Assembly (NCBI GenBank): GCA_947460345.1
Contig: CANHGM010000009.1
Location: 35,207 to 99,206 of the forward strand
From: Bacteroidota bacterium
Lineage (GTDB): Bacteria; Bacteroidota; Bacteroidia; UKL13-3
Reading direction: 5' to 3'
DNA: 64,000 nt
The position numbers were made by a program, and so were the translations under genes. The first letter of the stretch is position 1. The number at the start of each line of letters is the position of its first letter. Below the pieces are notes generated by a model, which saw only the letters and a program-made list of their open reading frames with translations, made no database searches and was not told the DNA's origin. Of the stretch, positions 26,368 to 36,281 are shown piece by piece.

Positions 26368-27359
26368 AGCTGTATACGGTCGTATTTAGAAAACATCAAA
26401 AAGAATAAACCTAATAATGCGGGTATAATTAAGTTTATTAACCACAATAAAATTGAAGCTATAATCACCATTGCTTCATTGGCTTCAAACAATGAAAAGA
26501 TGCCTATGGCACCTGCACTTCTAATCCCTAATTCAAACAAAGCTACTGTTGGTACTGCCGTTTGTATAAAAAATACTGTAGAAGTAGCTATTAAGCAAAT
26601 GATGATATTTAACTCAAAGCCTAAACCATAAAGGAGTAACACATATTGAATATTGAAAACACTATATCTAAGCAATGATAAGAAAAGACTTTTATTAAGA
26701 ATAACTTTCGATAAAACAGTTAATTTAATATTTGTCTTTTTTATTAAATGGTAAATAAATGTTTTCTTTACATAATGCCATAAAAATGTATAGTTGTAGT
26801 AAATACTTAAAAGGGCAAGTGATGCTAAAATAGAAATAGAAAATAGTGCAATAGTTATAATATCAGATAGTTGGGTACGGTCATATAATACATAAATAAA
26901 TGATAACCCTCCTAAAATCATTGTTACTATAAGCTGACTAAAGCTTCCCATAACCGTAAAAACCCCGGCTTTAAATCTGTTTGTTTTACTTATATATAAA
27001 ACACGGCCTCCAAATTCCCCAATTCTATTAGGTGTGAACATTCCAACACTAATACCAGATAAGGTTGCTTTTATACTATCAATATATGAAATTTTTTCGA
27101 TGGGTTCCATAAGCAATTTCCATTTATATGCTTCTATACCCCAGTTACCAAACATAAAAACTACTGATAGAATCAAGTATATATATTGTGTATAGGTGAG
27201 GTTTATAAATGAAAATGTTTGGAAAAAGTCAGAAGTAATAGATTCATCAATTCTTATGTATATATAAACAAAAGCAAATAGTCCAACCCCGTATTTGAGT
27301 ATGTTGCTATATTTGTGTTTATTTAAAGAAATTGATTTTAACATTTGTGCAAATTTCAC
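26364..27359 (-). CDS. UPF0104/lysylphosphatidylglycerol-synthase-like membrane protein
   Basis: A 331-residue polytopic protein with about eight helices. The motifs GNWGIEAYKWKLLMEP near residue 70 and GMFTPNRIGEFGGR near 110 are diagnostic of the membrane half of MprF-like proteins (UPF0104, 'flippase-like' domain). The soluble lysyl-transferase domain of MprF is absent, as in most stand-alone members. Such proteins are often encoded beside glycosyltransferases and are suspected lipid flippases. Here the stop overlaps the GT2 start by four bases, supporting a joint role in moving a glycosylated lipid. Confidence 0.85.
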   Translation of the reverse strand: MKFAQMLKSISLNKHKYSNILKYGVGLFAFVYIYIRIDESITSDFFQTFSFINLTYTQYIYLILSVVFMFGNWGIEAYKWKLLMEPIEKISYIDSIKATLSGISVGMFTPNRIGEFGGRVLYISKTNRFKAGVFTVMGSFSQLIVTMILGGLSFIYVLYDRTQLSDIITIALFSISILASLALLSIYYNYTFLWHYVKKTFIYHLIKKTNIKLTVLSKVILNKSLFLSLLRYSVFNIQYVLLLYGLGFELNIIICLIATSTVFFIQTAVPTVALFELGIRSAGAIGIFSLFEANEAMVIIASILLWLINLIIPALLGLFFLMFSKYDRIQL

Positions 27360-27406
27360 TTAAAATTATGAAATAAGCCGAAAAGAAATTAAAATTGCTG
27401 ATAAGT

Positions 27407-29185
27407 ATGCGTTTTAAAAGTTTAACATTTTTGATTTTATTGTCTGTTTGGTCAATGATATCAGCACAGACCATACCTAAATCTTCTTTTAACTACCATC
27501 ATTTTTTTTGTAAGAAAGAGTCAGTAGGTTCTCATATTCAATTAAAAAAGAAATTAAAGTTTAAAGATTTTGATTTAATTAAATACTATGCAACCAAACT
27601 AGATGAAGAAGGAACGGTTAGTTATAATGATACCATTTCAAATTGTTTGAACCATTGGTGCGACTCTCTTAAGAAAAATGATCCTATATTCAATTTTCAA
27701 GTAGCATTGGTCAAAAAATCTGATATAGGATTTTTAAGTGTGAGTAAAGATTTGGTATACGTATATATGGGTAGTGTGTCACAACTTGAAAGTGATAAGC
27801 AGCTCTTAAGTTTACTAATTCTTATAGCTAATAACCACGATATATATAAGAGTAAGCTATTATCTCATGTAAAATGTATTAGAAAAGAAAATAGAACAAT
27901 AGACGAATTGGTGCTTTCAAATAAATTATCAGTAAATGAAATATTAAACCTTAACAGTCATCTAACTAGTGAATGTATAATAGACACTGGTTTTTTAACT
28001 GATAGTTATACTTTAGATTTTGAATTTTCTTTTTTGTATTTGGCATTAAATGGTGCAAGAGCGTTTAAATATCAAGATACAAATTTTAGAAAAGATGTTT
28101 TAATAAATATAGCTAAACAAACAGAATGTATGTTGTTGTTAAATGAGGGTTTGTATGAAAAAAGTATAGCTCATGCAGTTTATACTATACCTAATTCAAT
28201 GTTAGATTTCAGGTATTTAGTTGTGGCAAAAAATTTATATATGTTAGGATATTATCACTTTTATAATCAGAACTATTATATTGATATGAAAAATCCTTTT
28301 TTTTTAGAAGAAAAAATAGGTGACGGTATTCGTTTCTATAATTATGCTACTATATACGCTTGGCAAATGTATAAACTAAACCAGAAATCGACAGAAAGTG
28401 AAACATTGTTGTTAAATATGATTAAACTGAATGAGCAAGCACAAAACCAATCGGCTCAGTTGTTTAGTATTGACTTTTGGGAAAAATGTAGTGATACTGT
28501 TTCATATCATGAGTTTATTTTTTTTTATAATGATATATATAAGTATCAAAAACTCAACAAAAGTCAAAAGTTAAATTCGATATTGTTTTTAAATGAAATT
28601 TCAAAAGCATCGATAATGGATGCTAAAAACAATGTATATAAAAATAGTATTTTAATTATGCCCATTAAGGTAACTTATATGAAGTCTTTTGTTGATTCAA
28701 CACTTTTTATAGATTATTTTAAAGATGAAAAAAAGAAATATTTACATCATTATAAGAAAATTGAAATCCCACTTCAACAGTTTATTTTAAAATCTAATTA
28801 CCAAAAAGCATATACCTTTAATACTTTAAAATCAGGCCATCTAGATAAGTTTGAATATGCTTATGACGACCAAAATAATTCTTTATTACTTAAACCTAAT
28901 GTAAATTTAATAGAAGACACTGTTTCTAAATCTATGCATCTAAAATATCTCATTTATATAAAAATGCACATATATCCTAAGCATTTTAAATTAGACTTCT
29001 TTAGAAAACTTATAAATAAATTTAAACGCACTTCTGTTGAAGCCAATCAAACCATGTTGATTGTTGATGTGTATGATATTGAAGCCAAGAAATATATAGT
29101 GGCTTGTAGAAGACTTATTGAAACCAAAGGCAGTGACCTAGTAAAATCTAATTGGTATGACATTTTTAAAACTATTTTGCCATGA
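27407..29185 (+). CDS. Secreted protein with a degenerate M48-like segment
   Basis: A 592-residue exported protein; the signal peptide is MRFKSLTFLILLSVWSMISAQ. I start at ATG 27407 rather than the in-frame TTG at 27395. Residues about 80-155 (DTISNCLNHWCDSLKK, FQVALVKKSDIGFLSVSKD, VYVYMGSVSQLESDKQ) follow the pattern of the first part of M48 metalloprotease domains, but where HExxH is expected the sequence is LLILIANNHD, so no zinc site remains. The rest is helical, TPR-like in feel, and ends in a beta-rich domain. It overlaps the next gene by four bases (ATGA), so the two are coupled. The M48 link is an inference, not a firm call. Confidence 0.7.
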   Translation: MRFKSLTFLILLSVWSMISAQTIPKSSFNYHHFFCKKESVGSHIQLKKKLKFKDFDLIKYYATKLDEEGTVSYNDTISNCLNHWCDSLKKNDPIFNFQVALVKKSDIGFLSVSKDLVYVYMGSVSQLESDKQLLSLLILIANNHDIYKSKLLSHVKCIRKENRTIDELVLSNKLSVNEILNLNSHLTSECIIDTGFLTDSYTLDFEFSFLYLALNGARAFKYQDTNFRKDVLINIAKQTECMLLLNEGLYEKSIAHAVYTIPNSMLDFRYLVVAKNLYMLGYYHFYNQNYYIDMKNPFFLEEKIGDGIRFYNYATIYAWQMYKLNQKSTESETLLLNMIKLNEQAQNQSAQLFSIDFWEKCSDTVSYHEFIFFYNDIYKYQKLNKSQKLNSILFLNEISKASIMDAKNNVYKNSILIMPIKVTYMKSFVDSTLFIDYFKDEKKKYLHHYKKIEIPLQQFILKSNYQKAYTFNTLKSGHLDKFEYAYDDQNNSLLLKPNVNLIEDTVSKSMHLKYLIYIKMHIYPKHFKLDFFRKLINKFKRTSVEANQTMLIVDVYDIEAKKYIVACRRLIETKGSDLVKSNWYDIFKTILP

Positions 29186-29829
29186 AGATATTCTATTGCT
29201 TTCTTATGCTACTTTATACTTCTTTCTCAAATGGACAAAATGGCTATATGGGCAAAAAGGTCTCTGTATTTTTTGGTATAAATTCAAGTTTTTTAAATAG
29301 AATATATACACCCAAAACTGATTCAATTAAAATATTGACTAACGACTATGTATGGCTTACCTCAAGACCAATGGTGCAAATAAACTGTGTCTTATCCAAA
29401 TATAGAGAGTTTTCATTTGCGATTGAGCATATTAATTCTCTCTACTCTCTTGATTCTATATATCATTTTAAAGGCAATTCATATACTGCAAACTATAGAA
29501 TATATGAAAAAAGCAAAGGTAGTATTGCTCCAATCGGCAAATATTTGTCTACAGGATTGTTGCTCAACCAATCAAAATATTATATAGATAAAGAAAGGTC
29601 TAAAAATATGACTACTATTGGTTTGTCAATAGGAGTGGGAATTCAAAGAGCTATATATAATAAATTCTTAATTAATCTTTCGTATGATACTTGGCTTCCT
29701 ATTCATTCGTTTTATACTAAAGAAAAATACTATGTTAAATTTCCTATAACGCCACAAGATTATATAAGTGAACTAGCCAAGTCTAACTTAGTCAGTATTA
29801 AAATTAAACTTGGTTATCTGATATACTAA
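29182..29829 (+). CDS. Secreted or outer-membrane beta-rich protein
   Basis: A 215-residue protein with a signal peptide (FYCFLMLLYTSFSNGQ). The mature part is made of alternating amphipathic strands ending in aromatic or hydrophobic residues (VSIKIKLGYLIY at the C-terminus), the look of a small outer-membrane beta-barrel. It overlaps the preceding secreted protein gene by four bases and is convergent with the LD-carboxypeptidase gene, overlapping it by 26 bp. No specific family recognised. The coupling suggests that the two secreted products act together at the envelope. Confidence 0.7.
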   Translation: MKIFYCFLMLLYTSFSNGQNGYMGKKVSVFFGINSSFLNRIYTPKTDSIKILTNDYVWLTSRPMVQINCVLSKYREFSFAIEHINSLYSLDSIYHFKGNSYTANYRIYEKSKGSIAPIGKYLSTGLLLNQSKYYIDKERSKNMTTIGLSIGVGIQRAIYNKFLINLSYDTWLPIHSFYTKEKYYVKFPITPQDYISELAKSNLVSIKIKLGYLIY

Positions 29830-30745
29830 CATCATTTATGTGTTGTGTAAATGTATATTCCTTACCCAGTATAAAAGAATAATTCTCAGATTCATGCCCA
29901 AATGGTAAACCAAACATGATAGGTATATGATGAAGGTCGGCTGTAGATTTTAAAATTTCTTCAGCAGTTAAACCAAATGGATTATTTTCATCAAGATTTT
30001 TCATTTTAGTTAAATGACCTACCACTATGCCTTTAAGCTTTGATAGCTGCATGGATCTTTGCAGCCATTGTATCATCCGGTCGAAATGGTATATATATTC
30101 GTCTATATCTTCTAAAAGTAAAATACAATTTTCGGGAATTTGCCCGTCAACACTACCAGATAATGAAAAAAGCACACTTAAATTGCCACCAAATATATTA
30201 CCCTTTAATTCTTTGAAGTTAGAGTTAAGCTTATGTCTAGGGATATTAAAACTATTACTTTCCCCTCTTAGCGTTGAAATGAATTGTTCTTTTGATTGTT
30301 CTGTTATATACAAACCTGATGTATGATTGTCTTCATTTAAATTTACCAACATTGGTCCATGTATGCTGCATATATCCATCTGTTGCAATCGGGCGTGAAT
30401 AACAGTGACATCACTAAAACCTATAAGCCATTTTGGTTTGTTTATAAGAGAATCTAAATTTAATTTATCAATAATTTTAACACTGCCATATCCACCTCTT
30501 GCACATATAATGGCTTTAATATTGGGATTGTTAATTAATTCTTGCAAACCATCGGCTCTTGCAAAATCATCTCCTGCAAATTGAAAATGTTCTGCATATA
30601 TATTGTTGCATAAAACTATTTTAAAACCTTGATCAATTAAAAATTGAATCCCTTTTTTAATATCTTTTGGCTTTACTTTTCTAGCAGTAGCAGCAATGCC
30701 AATGGTATCTCCTGTGTTTATAAATGGAGGAATTATAAAATTCAT
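29804..30745 (-). CDS. S66 family LD-carboxypeptidase
   Basis: Cleaves the L-lysine/DAP-D-alanine bond of peptidoglycan tetrapeptides during recycling, or related amide bonds as MccF does. The 313-residue protein has IGIAATARKVKPKDIKKG at the N-terminus, ICARGGYGSVKIIDKLN near residue 80, the nucleophile Ser in WLIGFSDVTVIHARL near 112, Glu in LLLEDIDEYIYHFDRM near 205 and a His in LPFGHESEN near 285. These match the Ser-Glu-His triad of the family. It is convergent with the small beta-barrel gene (26-bp overlap). The epimerase gene lies 20 bp upstream on the same strand. Confidence 0.92.
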   Translation of the reverse strand: MNFIIPPFINTGDTIGIAATARKVKPKDIKKGIQFLIDQGFKIVLCNNIYAEHFQFAGDDFARADGLQELINNPNIKAIICARGGYGSVKIIDKLNLDSLINKPKWLIGFSDVTVIHARLQQMDICSIHGPMLVNLNEDNHTSGLYITEQSKEQFISTLRGESNSFNIPRHKLNSNFKELKGNIFGGNLSVLFSLSGSVDGQIPENCILLLEDIDEYIYHFDRMIQWLQRSMQLSKLKGIVVGHLTKMKNLDENNPFGLTAEEILKSTADLHHIPIMFGLPFGHESENYSFILGKEYTFTQHINDVSISDNQV

Positions 30746-30765
30746 GCTGCAATTATAATCGTAAA

Positions 30766-31656
30766 TTAAGCCAAATCCGAATCGATTATTTGTTGAAAGT
30801 TTTCGAATTTAAATGTGTAATTTAATTTATTTAATCTACTTGGAATAACATCTTTATCTGCTATCAATTCTGCCACAAAATCTCCAAATAATATTTTTAA
30901 AATCCAAATAGGTATTGGAGGTGAAAGTATAGGTCTATGTAGTTTCTTAGCAATAGCATGTGTTAGCTTATTGTTGCTTTCAGCATTGTTGTTGCAAGCA
31001 TTTATAACCCCTGTTAATGAAGTATTATTATGTATATACTTAAAAATATGAACTAAATCATCAATATGTATCATAGAAGTCATTTGTTTGCCTGTGCCTA
31101 AGGATGCTCCTACAAACCATTTGATTGGAGTGGAAATTTTAGGCAAAAAACCTCCTTTTTTTGACATAACTATTCCTATTCTAACTATAGCTACTCTTCT
31201 TTCTATAGTCTGGGCTTTTAATGCTTCTTTTTCCCAATCAATACATACTTGAGCCAAAAAATCTTTTCCCAATTCACTTTCTTCATTTATTGGTTCTTTG
31301 GCGTTTTGATAAACACCAATTGCTGAAGCTGATATAAACGTTTTAACTTGGTTGGGGGTTGAGTTTAATGCCTGTACTAACATTTGTGTTGTTAGAACTC
31401 TACTGTCGTAAATTTCTTTTTTATAAGCATCGCTCCATCTTTTAGTTCCAACATTGGCTCCTGCTAAGTTTATTATAGTACTTACACCTTCAAATGCTTT
31501 GGTATCTATTTCTTTAGTTTGGTAGTTTAATAAGAAATGATTTTTGTTTTTCGGATTTCTAGTGAATAAAGTTATCTCATGTCCATCTGCTTTTAAATCT
31601 TCTTCTAAAGCAGTTCCTACCATTCCTGTACCGCCTGCTATTAATATTTTTGACAT
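30766..31656 (-). CDS. TIGR01777-family NAD-dependent epimerase-like protein (SDR39U1/YfcH type)
   Basis: A 296-residue extended SDR protein. The cofactor loop ILIAGGTGMVGTALEEDL starts at residue 4. INLAGANVGTKRWSDAYKKE near 62, SASAIGVYQN near 110 and the C-terminal DUF1731-like tail (LNYTFKFENFQQIIDSDL) are the hallmark of TIGR01777. Substrate unknown in all bacteria. It is divergent from the MerR/B12 regulator, with a 72-bp gap, so a shared control region is possible. Confidence 0.88.
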   Translation of the reverse strand: MSKILIAGGTGMVGTALEEDLKADGHEITLFTRNPKNKNHFLLNYQTKEIDTKAFEGVSTIINLAGANVGTKRWSDAYKKEIYDSRVLTTQMLVQALNSTPNQVKTFISASAIGVYQNAKEPINEESELGKDFLAQVCIDWEKEALKAQTIERRVAIVRIGIVMSKKGGFLPKISTPIKWFVGASLGTGKQMTSMIHIDDLVHIFKYIHNNTSLTGVINACNNNAESNNKLTHAIAKKLHRPILSPPIPIWILKILFGDFVAELIADKDVIPSRLNKLNYTFKFENFQQIIDSDLA

Positions 31657-31728
31657 TTTTGTTAATTTAGAATCAATTTAAAAACAATATTAAGGCTACT
31701 ATGTTCTATTCTTGTAACTAAATTCAAA

Positions 31729-32640
31729 TTGGCAACATTCTCTATTAGCGATATCGAAAAATTCACAGGAATTAAAGCTCATACTTTACGTATTTGGGAG
31801 CAACGCTATAATTTGCTTACTCCTAAGAGAACAGAAACTAAGATAAGATACTATGATGGTGAGGATTTAAAACTGCTTCTTAATGTTTCCATACTGTTAA
31901 ACAATGGGTACAAGATTTCTAAAGTGGCAGCATTAGAAAAATCGTTGATAGATAAAGCTGTATATGAAATATCAAGCATCGATACCCTTCAATCTGATTC
32001 AATAAAAGGTCTGTGTGCTGCTATGCTTTCAGTAGATGAGCATGCTTTCAATAAAATTATATCAACATATATGAATGATATAGGTTTAGAGAAAACAATG
32101 TCAGAGTTGATTTTTCCGTTCTTGTGTCATATAGGTGTATTGTGGATGACAGGGGCTATTCATCCTGCTCACGAACATTTTATAACCAACCTCATCAAAC
32201 AAAAATTATATGTTGCAATTGATTCTCAAACTTACAAGTTGAGACATGAAGCACCAAAGTTTTTACTTTATTTGCCAGAAGGCGAAACCCATGAAATAGG
32301 TTTGTTATTTGCTAATTATATTTTACAAAATAGAGGCTTTAAGGTTGTATATCTTGGGCAAATGACACCCGAAGAAGATATTATAGATGTGTTTGAGTTT
32401 TATAAACCTCAATATATATTTACCTCTGTAACTGCAAGTATTGAGCACTTTGATAGCATGAAAGATTTTATACAACACACTGCTGATATTTGGAAAGATG
32501 CTAAAGTGCTTATAACCGGGAATCAAATTTTAAATTATTCTCTCGAGACTCCTAAAAATATTCATTTAATGAAAGACTTAAATAGTTTTTTGAGTTTTAT
32601 CGAAAAAGATTTACAACAAGCCAGTCAACATTCTCTTTAA
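31729..32640 (+). CDS. MerR-family regulator with cobalamin-binding domain (CarH/LitR-like)
   Basis: A 303-residue regulator. Residues 3-70 form a MerR winged helix (FSISDIEKFTGIKAHTLRIW). Residues 85-175 match the B12-binding helical bundle and contain W-x9-EH (VLWMTGAIHPAHEHF), the motif that contacts the upper adenosyl ligand in CarH. The Rossmann B12 domain follows, with the lower-ligand histidine in GETHEIGLLF (E-x-H-x2-G). In CarH/LitR, AdoCbl makes a dark tetramer that blocks the promoter and light breaks it. The start is TTG at 31729. No carotenoid or photolyase gene is adjacent; the nearest gene is the divergent epimerase at 30766-31656. Confidence 0.9.
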   Translation: MATFSISDIEKFTGIKAHTLRIWEQRYNLLTPKRTETKIRYYDGEDLKLLLNVSILLNNGYKISKVAALEKSLIDKAVYEISSIDTLQSDSIKGLCAAMLSVDEHAFNKIISTYMNDIGLEKTMSELIFPFLCHIGVLWMTGAIHPAHEHFITNLIKQKLYVAIDSQTYKLRHEAPKFLLYLPEGETHEIGLLFANYILQNRGFKVVYLGQMTPEEDIIDVFEFYKPQYIFTSVTASIEHFDSMKDFIQHTADIWKDAKVLITGNQILNYSLETPKNIHLMKDLNSFLSFIEKDLQQASQHSL

Positions 32641-32654
32641 TCTTATTGAACTTT

Positions 32655-34463
32655 CTATATGTCTTTATGGTAAAAATTATAAACCGTATGGCCTTTGTCT
32701 TTGCCTATAACTCCAACCAACTGCTCTATTGTCGCTACTTTAATTTTCTTTACCGATTTAAAATGTTTCAATAGCTTTTCTGCTGTAACTTGACCTATAT
32801 TTTCAATATCTTCTAATCCTGTTCTTAACGTGTTTTTGTCTCTTAGTTTTCTGTGATGGGTAATGCCAAACCTATGTGCTTCATCTCTTAGCTGTTGTAT
32901 TACTTTTAATGTCTCGCTTTTTTTATCTATATATAATGGAATATCATCACCAGGCATATATAATTCTTCAAGTCTTTTGGCTATTCCCATAATGGGAATT
33001 TTTCCAAACAAGCCTAGTAGTTGTAACGATTCAATAGCCGAACTTAACTGCCCTTTGCCTCCATCCACTATTATCAAATCAGGATAAGGGATCCCTTCTT
33101 CAATCACACGTGAATATCTTCTCAAAATCACTTCTTTCATAGTGTCAAAGTCGTTTGGCCCTTCTACTGTTTTTACTTTGTAATGCCTGTATTCATTTTT
33201 TGCTGCTTTGCCATCTATAAAACATACCATAGCTGATACAGGGAAACTTCCTTGAAAATTCGAATTGTCAAAACAATCTATACGTCGGGGTTGCTTTGGT
33301 AGTCTTAAATCTTTTTGCATCTGCTCCATCAACCTATCAACCCTAATTTCAGGATTCAGTTTTTCGTATTGTAAGAGTTTTTCTTTCTTAAAATAAAATA
33401 CGTTTTTAAGCGATAAATCTAATAGCTTTTTCTTATCCCCAGCTTGTGGTATGGTCACAATCAATTTGTCTGTACTCTCTAGTTCTACTGAAAATGGCAA
33501 CACTATTTCTTTGGTTGTGTTGCCGTATCTATTCCAAATTTCACCAATAGCTTCTAACAATAATTCTTCTTTGGTTTCATTCAGTTTTTTTCTAAGCTCT
33601 AATGTTTGTGTTTGAATAATCATTCCATTCATCACTCTTAAGAAATTGACAAATGCAAAATTTTCTTCATCAGCAATACTAAAAATATCTACATTATGGA
33701 CAGATTGACTTACTACAGTAGATTTAGACTGGTATTCATGTAGCTGCTCAATTTTTTGCTTATATATATGTGCTTCTTCAAAACGCATGTCAGCTGATGC
33801 TGATTGCATTTCTGCTTTTAAGTGATTGATAACTTCAGAAATATTTCCTTTTAAAATATTTTTTATAGCCGTGATAGATTGCATATATGCTTCTTCAGTT
33901 TGAAATCCTTCACATGGCCCTTTACAATTCCCAATTTGATACTCTAAACAAATTTTATATTTCTGGGCTTTTATATTTTGCTCAGAAAGCAAAAGGTTGC
34001 AATTTCTTATTGGATATAATGTTTTCACTAAATCTAATAAGGTGTTCATTAATTTTAGTGAAGCAAACGGTCCGAAGTAATCTGAACCATCTTTTATATG
34101 TTGTCTTGTTGCATATATTTTAGGAAATCTCTCTTTAGATATCTTTATAAATGGATAAGATTTATCATCTTTTAAATTGATATTATACTTTGGCTTGTGT
34201 TGCTTGATTAATAAGTTCTCAAGCAACAAAGCATCCATTTCTGTATCAACTAATGCAAACTCAATTCTAAATATATTCTCAACAAGTTTCTTCGTTTTAT
34301 AATTTTCATACTGCTGCTTGTTGAAATAACTACTAACCCTGTTTTTAAGATTTTTAGCTTTTCCTATATATATAATTTCGTCATCTTGGTTGAAATATTT
34401 ATATATTCCAGGATTGTTCGGAAGATTCTTTATCGTTTCAGATAGTAAATCAGATTTTATCAC
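32655..34463 (-). CDS. uvrC: Excinuclease ABC subunit C (UvrC)
   Basis: Makes both incisions in nucleotide-excision repair. The 602-residue protein has the GIY-YIG nuclease at residues 15-95 (NPGIYKYF, EIIYIGKAKNLKNRVSSYF), a Cys cluster near 150-180 (YPIRNCNLL, CLEYQIGNCKGPCEG) that binds an Fe-S cluster in UvrC, a UVR segment near 205-240 and the RNase H-like second nuclease with PDLIIVDGGKGQLSSA near 460. Helix-hairpin-helix motifs end the protein (LEDIENIGQVTAEKLLKHF). It lies 29 bp downstream of sppA on the same strand. Confidence 0.97.
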   Translation of the reverse strand: MIKSDLLSETIKNLPNNPGIYKYFNQDDEIIYIGKAKNLKNRVSSYFNKQQYENYKTKKLVENIFRIEFALVDTEMDALLLENLLIKQHKPKYNINLKDDKSYPFIKISKERFPKIYATRQHIKDGSDYFGPFASLKLMNTLLDLVKTLYPIRNCNLLLSEQNIKAQKYKICLEYQIGNCKGPCEGFQTEEAYMQSITAIKNILKGNISEVINHLKAEMQSASADMRFEEAHIYKQKIEQLHEYQSKSTVVSQSVHNVDIFSIADEENFAFVNFLRVMNGMIIQTQTLELRKKLNETKEELLLEAIGEIWNRYGNTTKEIVLPFSVELESTDKLIVTIPQAGDKKKLLDLSLKNVFYFKKEKLLQYEKLNPEIRVDRLMEQMQKDLRLPKQPRRIDCFDNSNFQGSFPVSAMVCFIDGKAAKNEYRHYKVKTVEGPNDFDTMKEVILRRYSRVIEEGIPYPDLIIVDGGKGQLSSAIESLQLLGLFGKIPIMGIAKRLEELYMPGDDIPLYIDKKSETLKVIQQLRDEAHRFGITHHRKLRDKNTLRTGLEDIENIGQVTAEKLLKHFKSVKKIKVATIEQLVGVIGKDKGHTVYNFYHKDI

Positions 34464-34492
34464 TTTTTATCAATAAAGAATTTAATATATAT

Positions 34493-36253
34493 TTATTTGG
34501 TTTCTACCCAATATGACATACGTGCTTGAACGCCTTTCATACGGTTCATATGCTTAAATTGGTTAAACCAAGTATAGTATTCGCCAAGTTGTTGTTTAGC
34601 CATATATGTTTCTCCATCTTCTTTCAAAGATTTCATTAATTCTTCAAATGGTTCTTTTTGTTTTGGTAATATTTTTAATTGATATTCTTTAAGTTTAGCC
34701 ATTCTTGCTGCCGCATCTATAGCATCTTGAAGACTACCTAATCTATCAACCAAGCCAATTCTCAAAGCATCCATACCCGTCCAAACTCTACCTTGACCAA
34801 TGCTGTCTATCATGTTTTTATCCATATGTCTTCCTTCAGCTACTTTGGTTATAAATTCATCATAAGTATGGTTTACATAAGTTTGCATTATAGCCATTTC
34901 ATCAACAGAAAGTGGACGGTCTATTTTACCTAAATCACTATATGTGTTTGTTTTTACACCATCAGTTGTAATTCCTAATTTCTCATGCATCAACTTAGCG
35001 GTGTTTGGCATCAAACCAAAAACGCCTATCGAACCTGTGATGGTGTTTGGTTGAGCAAAAATTGAGTCAGCTGCACATGCTATATAATATCCACCTGATG
35101 CTGCCACATCTCCCATAGAAACTATAACAGGTTTTACTTTTTTAGTTAATACAACTTCTCTCCAAATAACGTCACTAGCCAATGCACTTCCTCCTGGGGA
35201 GTTTATTCGCAATACTACTGCTTTTACTTTTTTGTCAAGTCTGGCTTTTCTAATCGCTTCGCTTAGACCTTCTGAACCTATAGTTTCGTCATCGCCATTA
35301 CCTCCATTTATTTCGCCTACAGCATATATAACAGCTATTTTGCTTTCACCTTTTCTCTCGTCTTTAAATGAATGACGATATTTGTTTAAACTCACAAATG
35401 AAATTTTCTCTTCCTCTTTTATCGAAAGTCTTTTACGCAATTCGTCTAAAACTTGGTCTTTGAAAATAACATCGTCTACTAACTTAAATTGTTTTGCATC
35501 GTCAGCATTTCTAACCAATAATCCATCAGCTATTTTATTTAATTCGTCTTTGGTTATGTTTCTACTTTCTGAAACTCGGTCTAACATGTGGTTCCATAAT
35601 CCATTTACATATACACTTATTTGTTCTCTATTTTCATTGCTTAGTTTGTCTAAGAAAAATGGTTCTACAGCTCCTTTAAATTTTCCATGTCTGATCACTT
35701 GCATTTCTACACCTAGTTTTTCCAAAGCTCCTTTAAAGAAAGTTACTTCACTATACATACCATTAAATAATACTTCTCCGGCCGGATTTAAATAAATTTT
35801 ATCGGCAACTGAAGCAAGATAATAAGCACCTTTTGTATATATTTCGCCATAAGCTATTATCCATTTTTTTGATTTTTTAAACTCGATCAATGCTTGTCTA
35901 ATCTCTTCTGCTGTAGCCCATCCGCTACCTATGGCTTCAACATTTATATATATACCTTTAATATTTTCATCTGTTGCTGCATGGTTTATACTAGCCAAAA
36001 TATCATCTAAACCTATAGGCATATCTGTATTGCCATTTCTTGCTAAAAATTTCAAAGGATTGTTAGGTGTTCTTTCTGATATACCTAACCCAAAATCAAG
36101 TTGTAATACAGATTTTTCTTTGATGTCAACTTTTTCACCATCTTTCATAGTTGAAACTGCTCCAGCAATAATTCCAAAAAGTATGATGACAAATAATATT
36201 AAGCTAAGAAAAAAGCCTAACATAGAACCGAACATGATTTTTAAAAAATTCAT
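34493..36253 (-). CDS. sppA: Signal peptide peptidase SppA, 67K type
   Basis: Membrane-bound serine protease that digests released signal peptides. The 586-residue protein has one N-terminal helix (residues 8-32) and two tandem ClpP-like domains, as in the E. coli enzyme. The general-base Lys lies in the first domain, in IRHGKFKGAVEPF near residue 200, and the nucleophile Ser in the second, in GDVAASGGYYIACAAD near 385-395. FGLMPNTAKLMHEKLGI follows. The order and spacing of Lys then Ser fit the 67K type. It lies 28 bp after the DUF4249 lipoprotein gene in a minus-strand run. Confidence 0.95.
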   Translation of the reverse strand: MNFLKIMFGSMLGFFLSLILFVIILFGIIAGAVSTMKDGEKVDIKEKSVLQLDFGLGISERTPNNPLKFLARNGNTDMPIGLDDILASINHAATDENIKGIYINVEAIGSGWATAEEIRQALIEFKKSKKWIIAYGEIYTKGAYYLASVADKIYLNPAGEVLFNGMYSEVTFFKGALEKLGVEMQVIRHGKFKGAVEPFFLDKLSNENREQISVYVNGLWNHMLDRVSESRNITKDELNKIADGLLVRNADDAKQFKLVDDVIFKDQVLDELRKRLSIKEEEKISFVSLNKYRHSFKDERKGESKIAVIYAVGEINGGNGDDETIGSEGLSEAIRKARLDKKVKAVVLRINSPGGSALASDVIWREVVLTKKVKPVIVSMGDVAASGGYYIACAADSIFAQPNTITGSIGVFGLMPNTAKLMHEKLGITTDGVKTNTYSDLGKIDRPLSVDEMAIMQTYVNHTYDEFITKVAEGRHMDKNMIDSIGQGRVWTGMDALRIGLVDRLGSLQDAIDAAARMAKLKEYQLKILPKQKEPFEELMKSLKEDGETYMAKQQLGEYYTWFNQFKHMNRMKGVQARMSYWVETK

Positions 36254-36281
36254 AAGTATTTATTTTGTTTATTTGTTTTTA

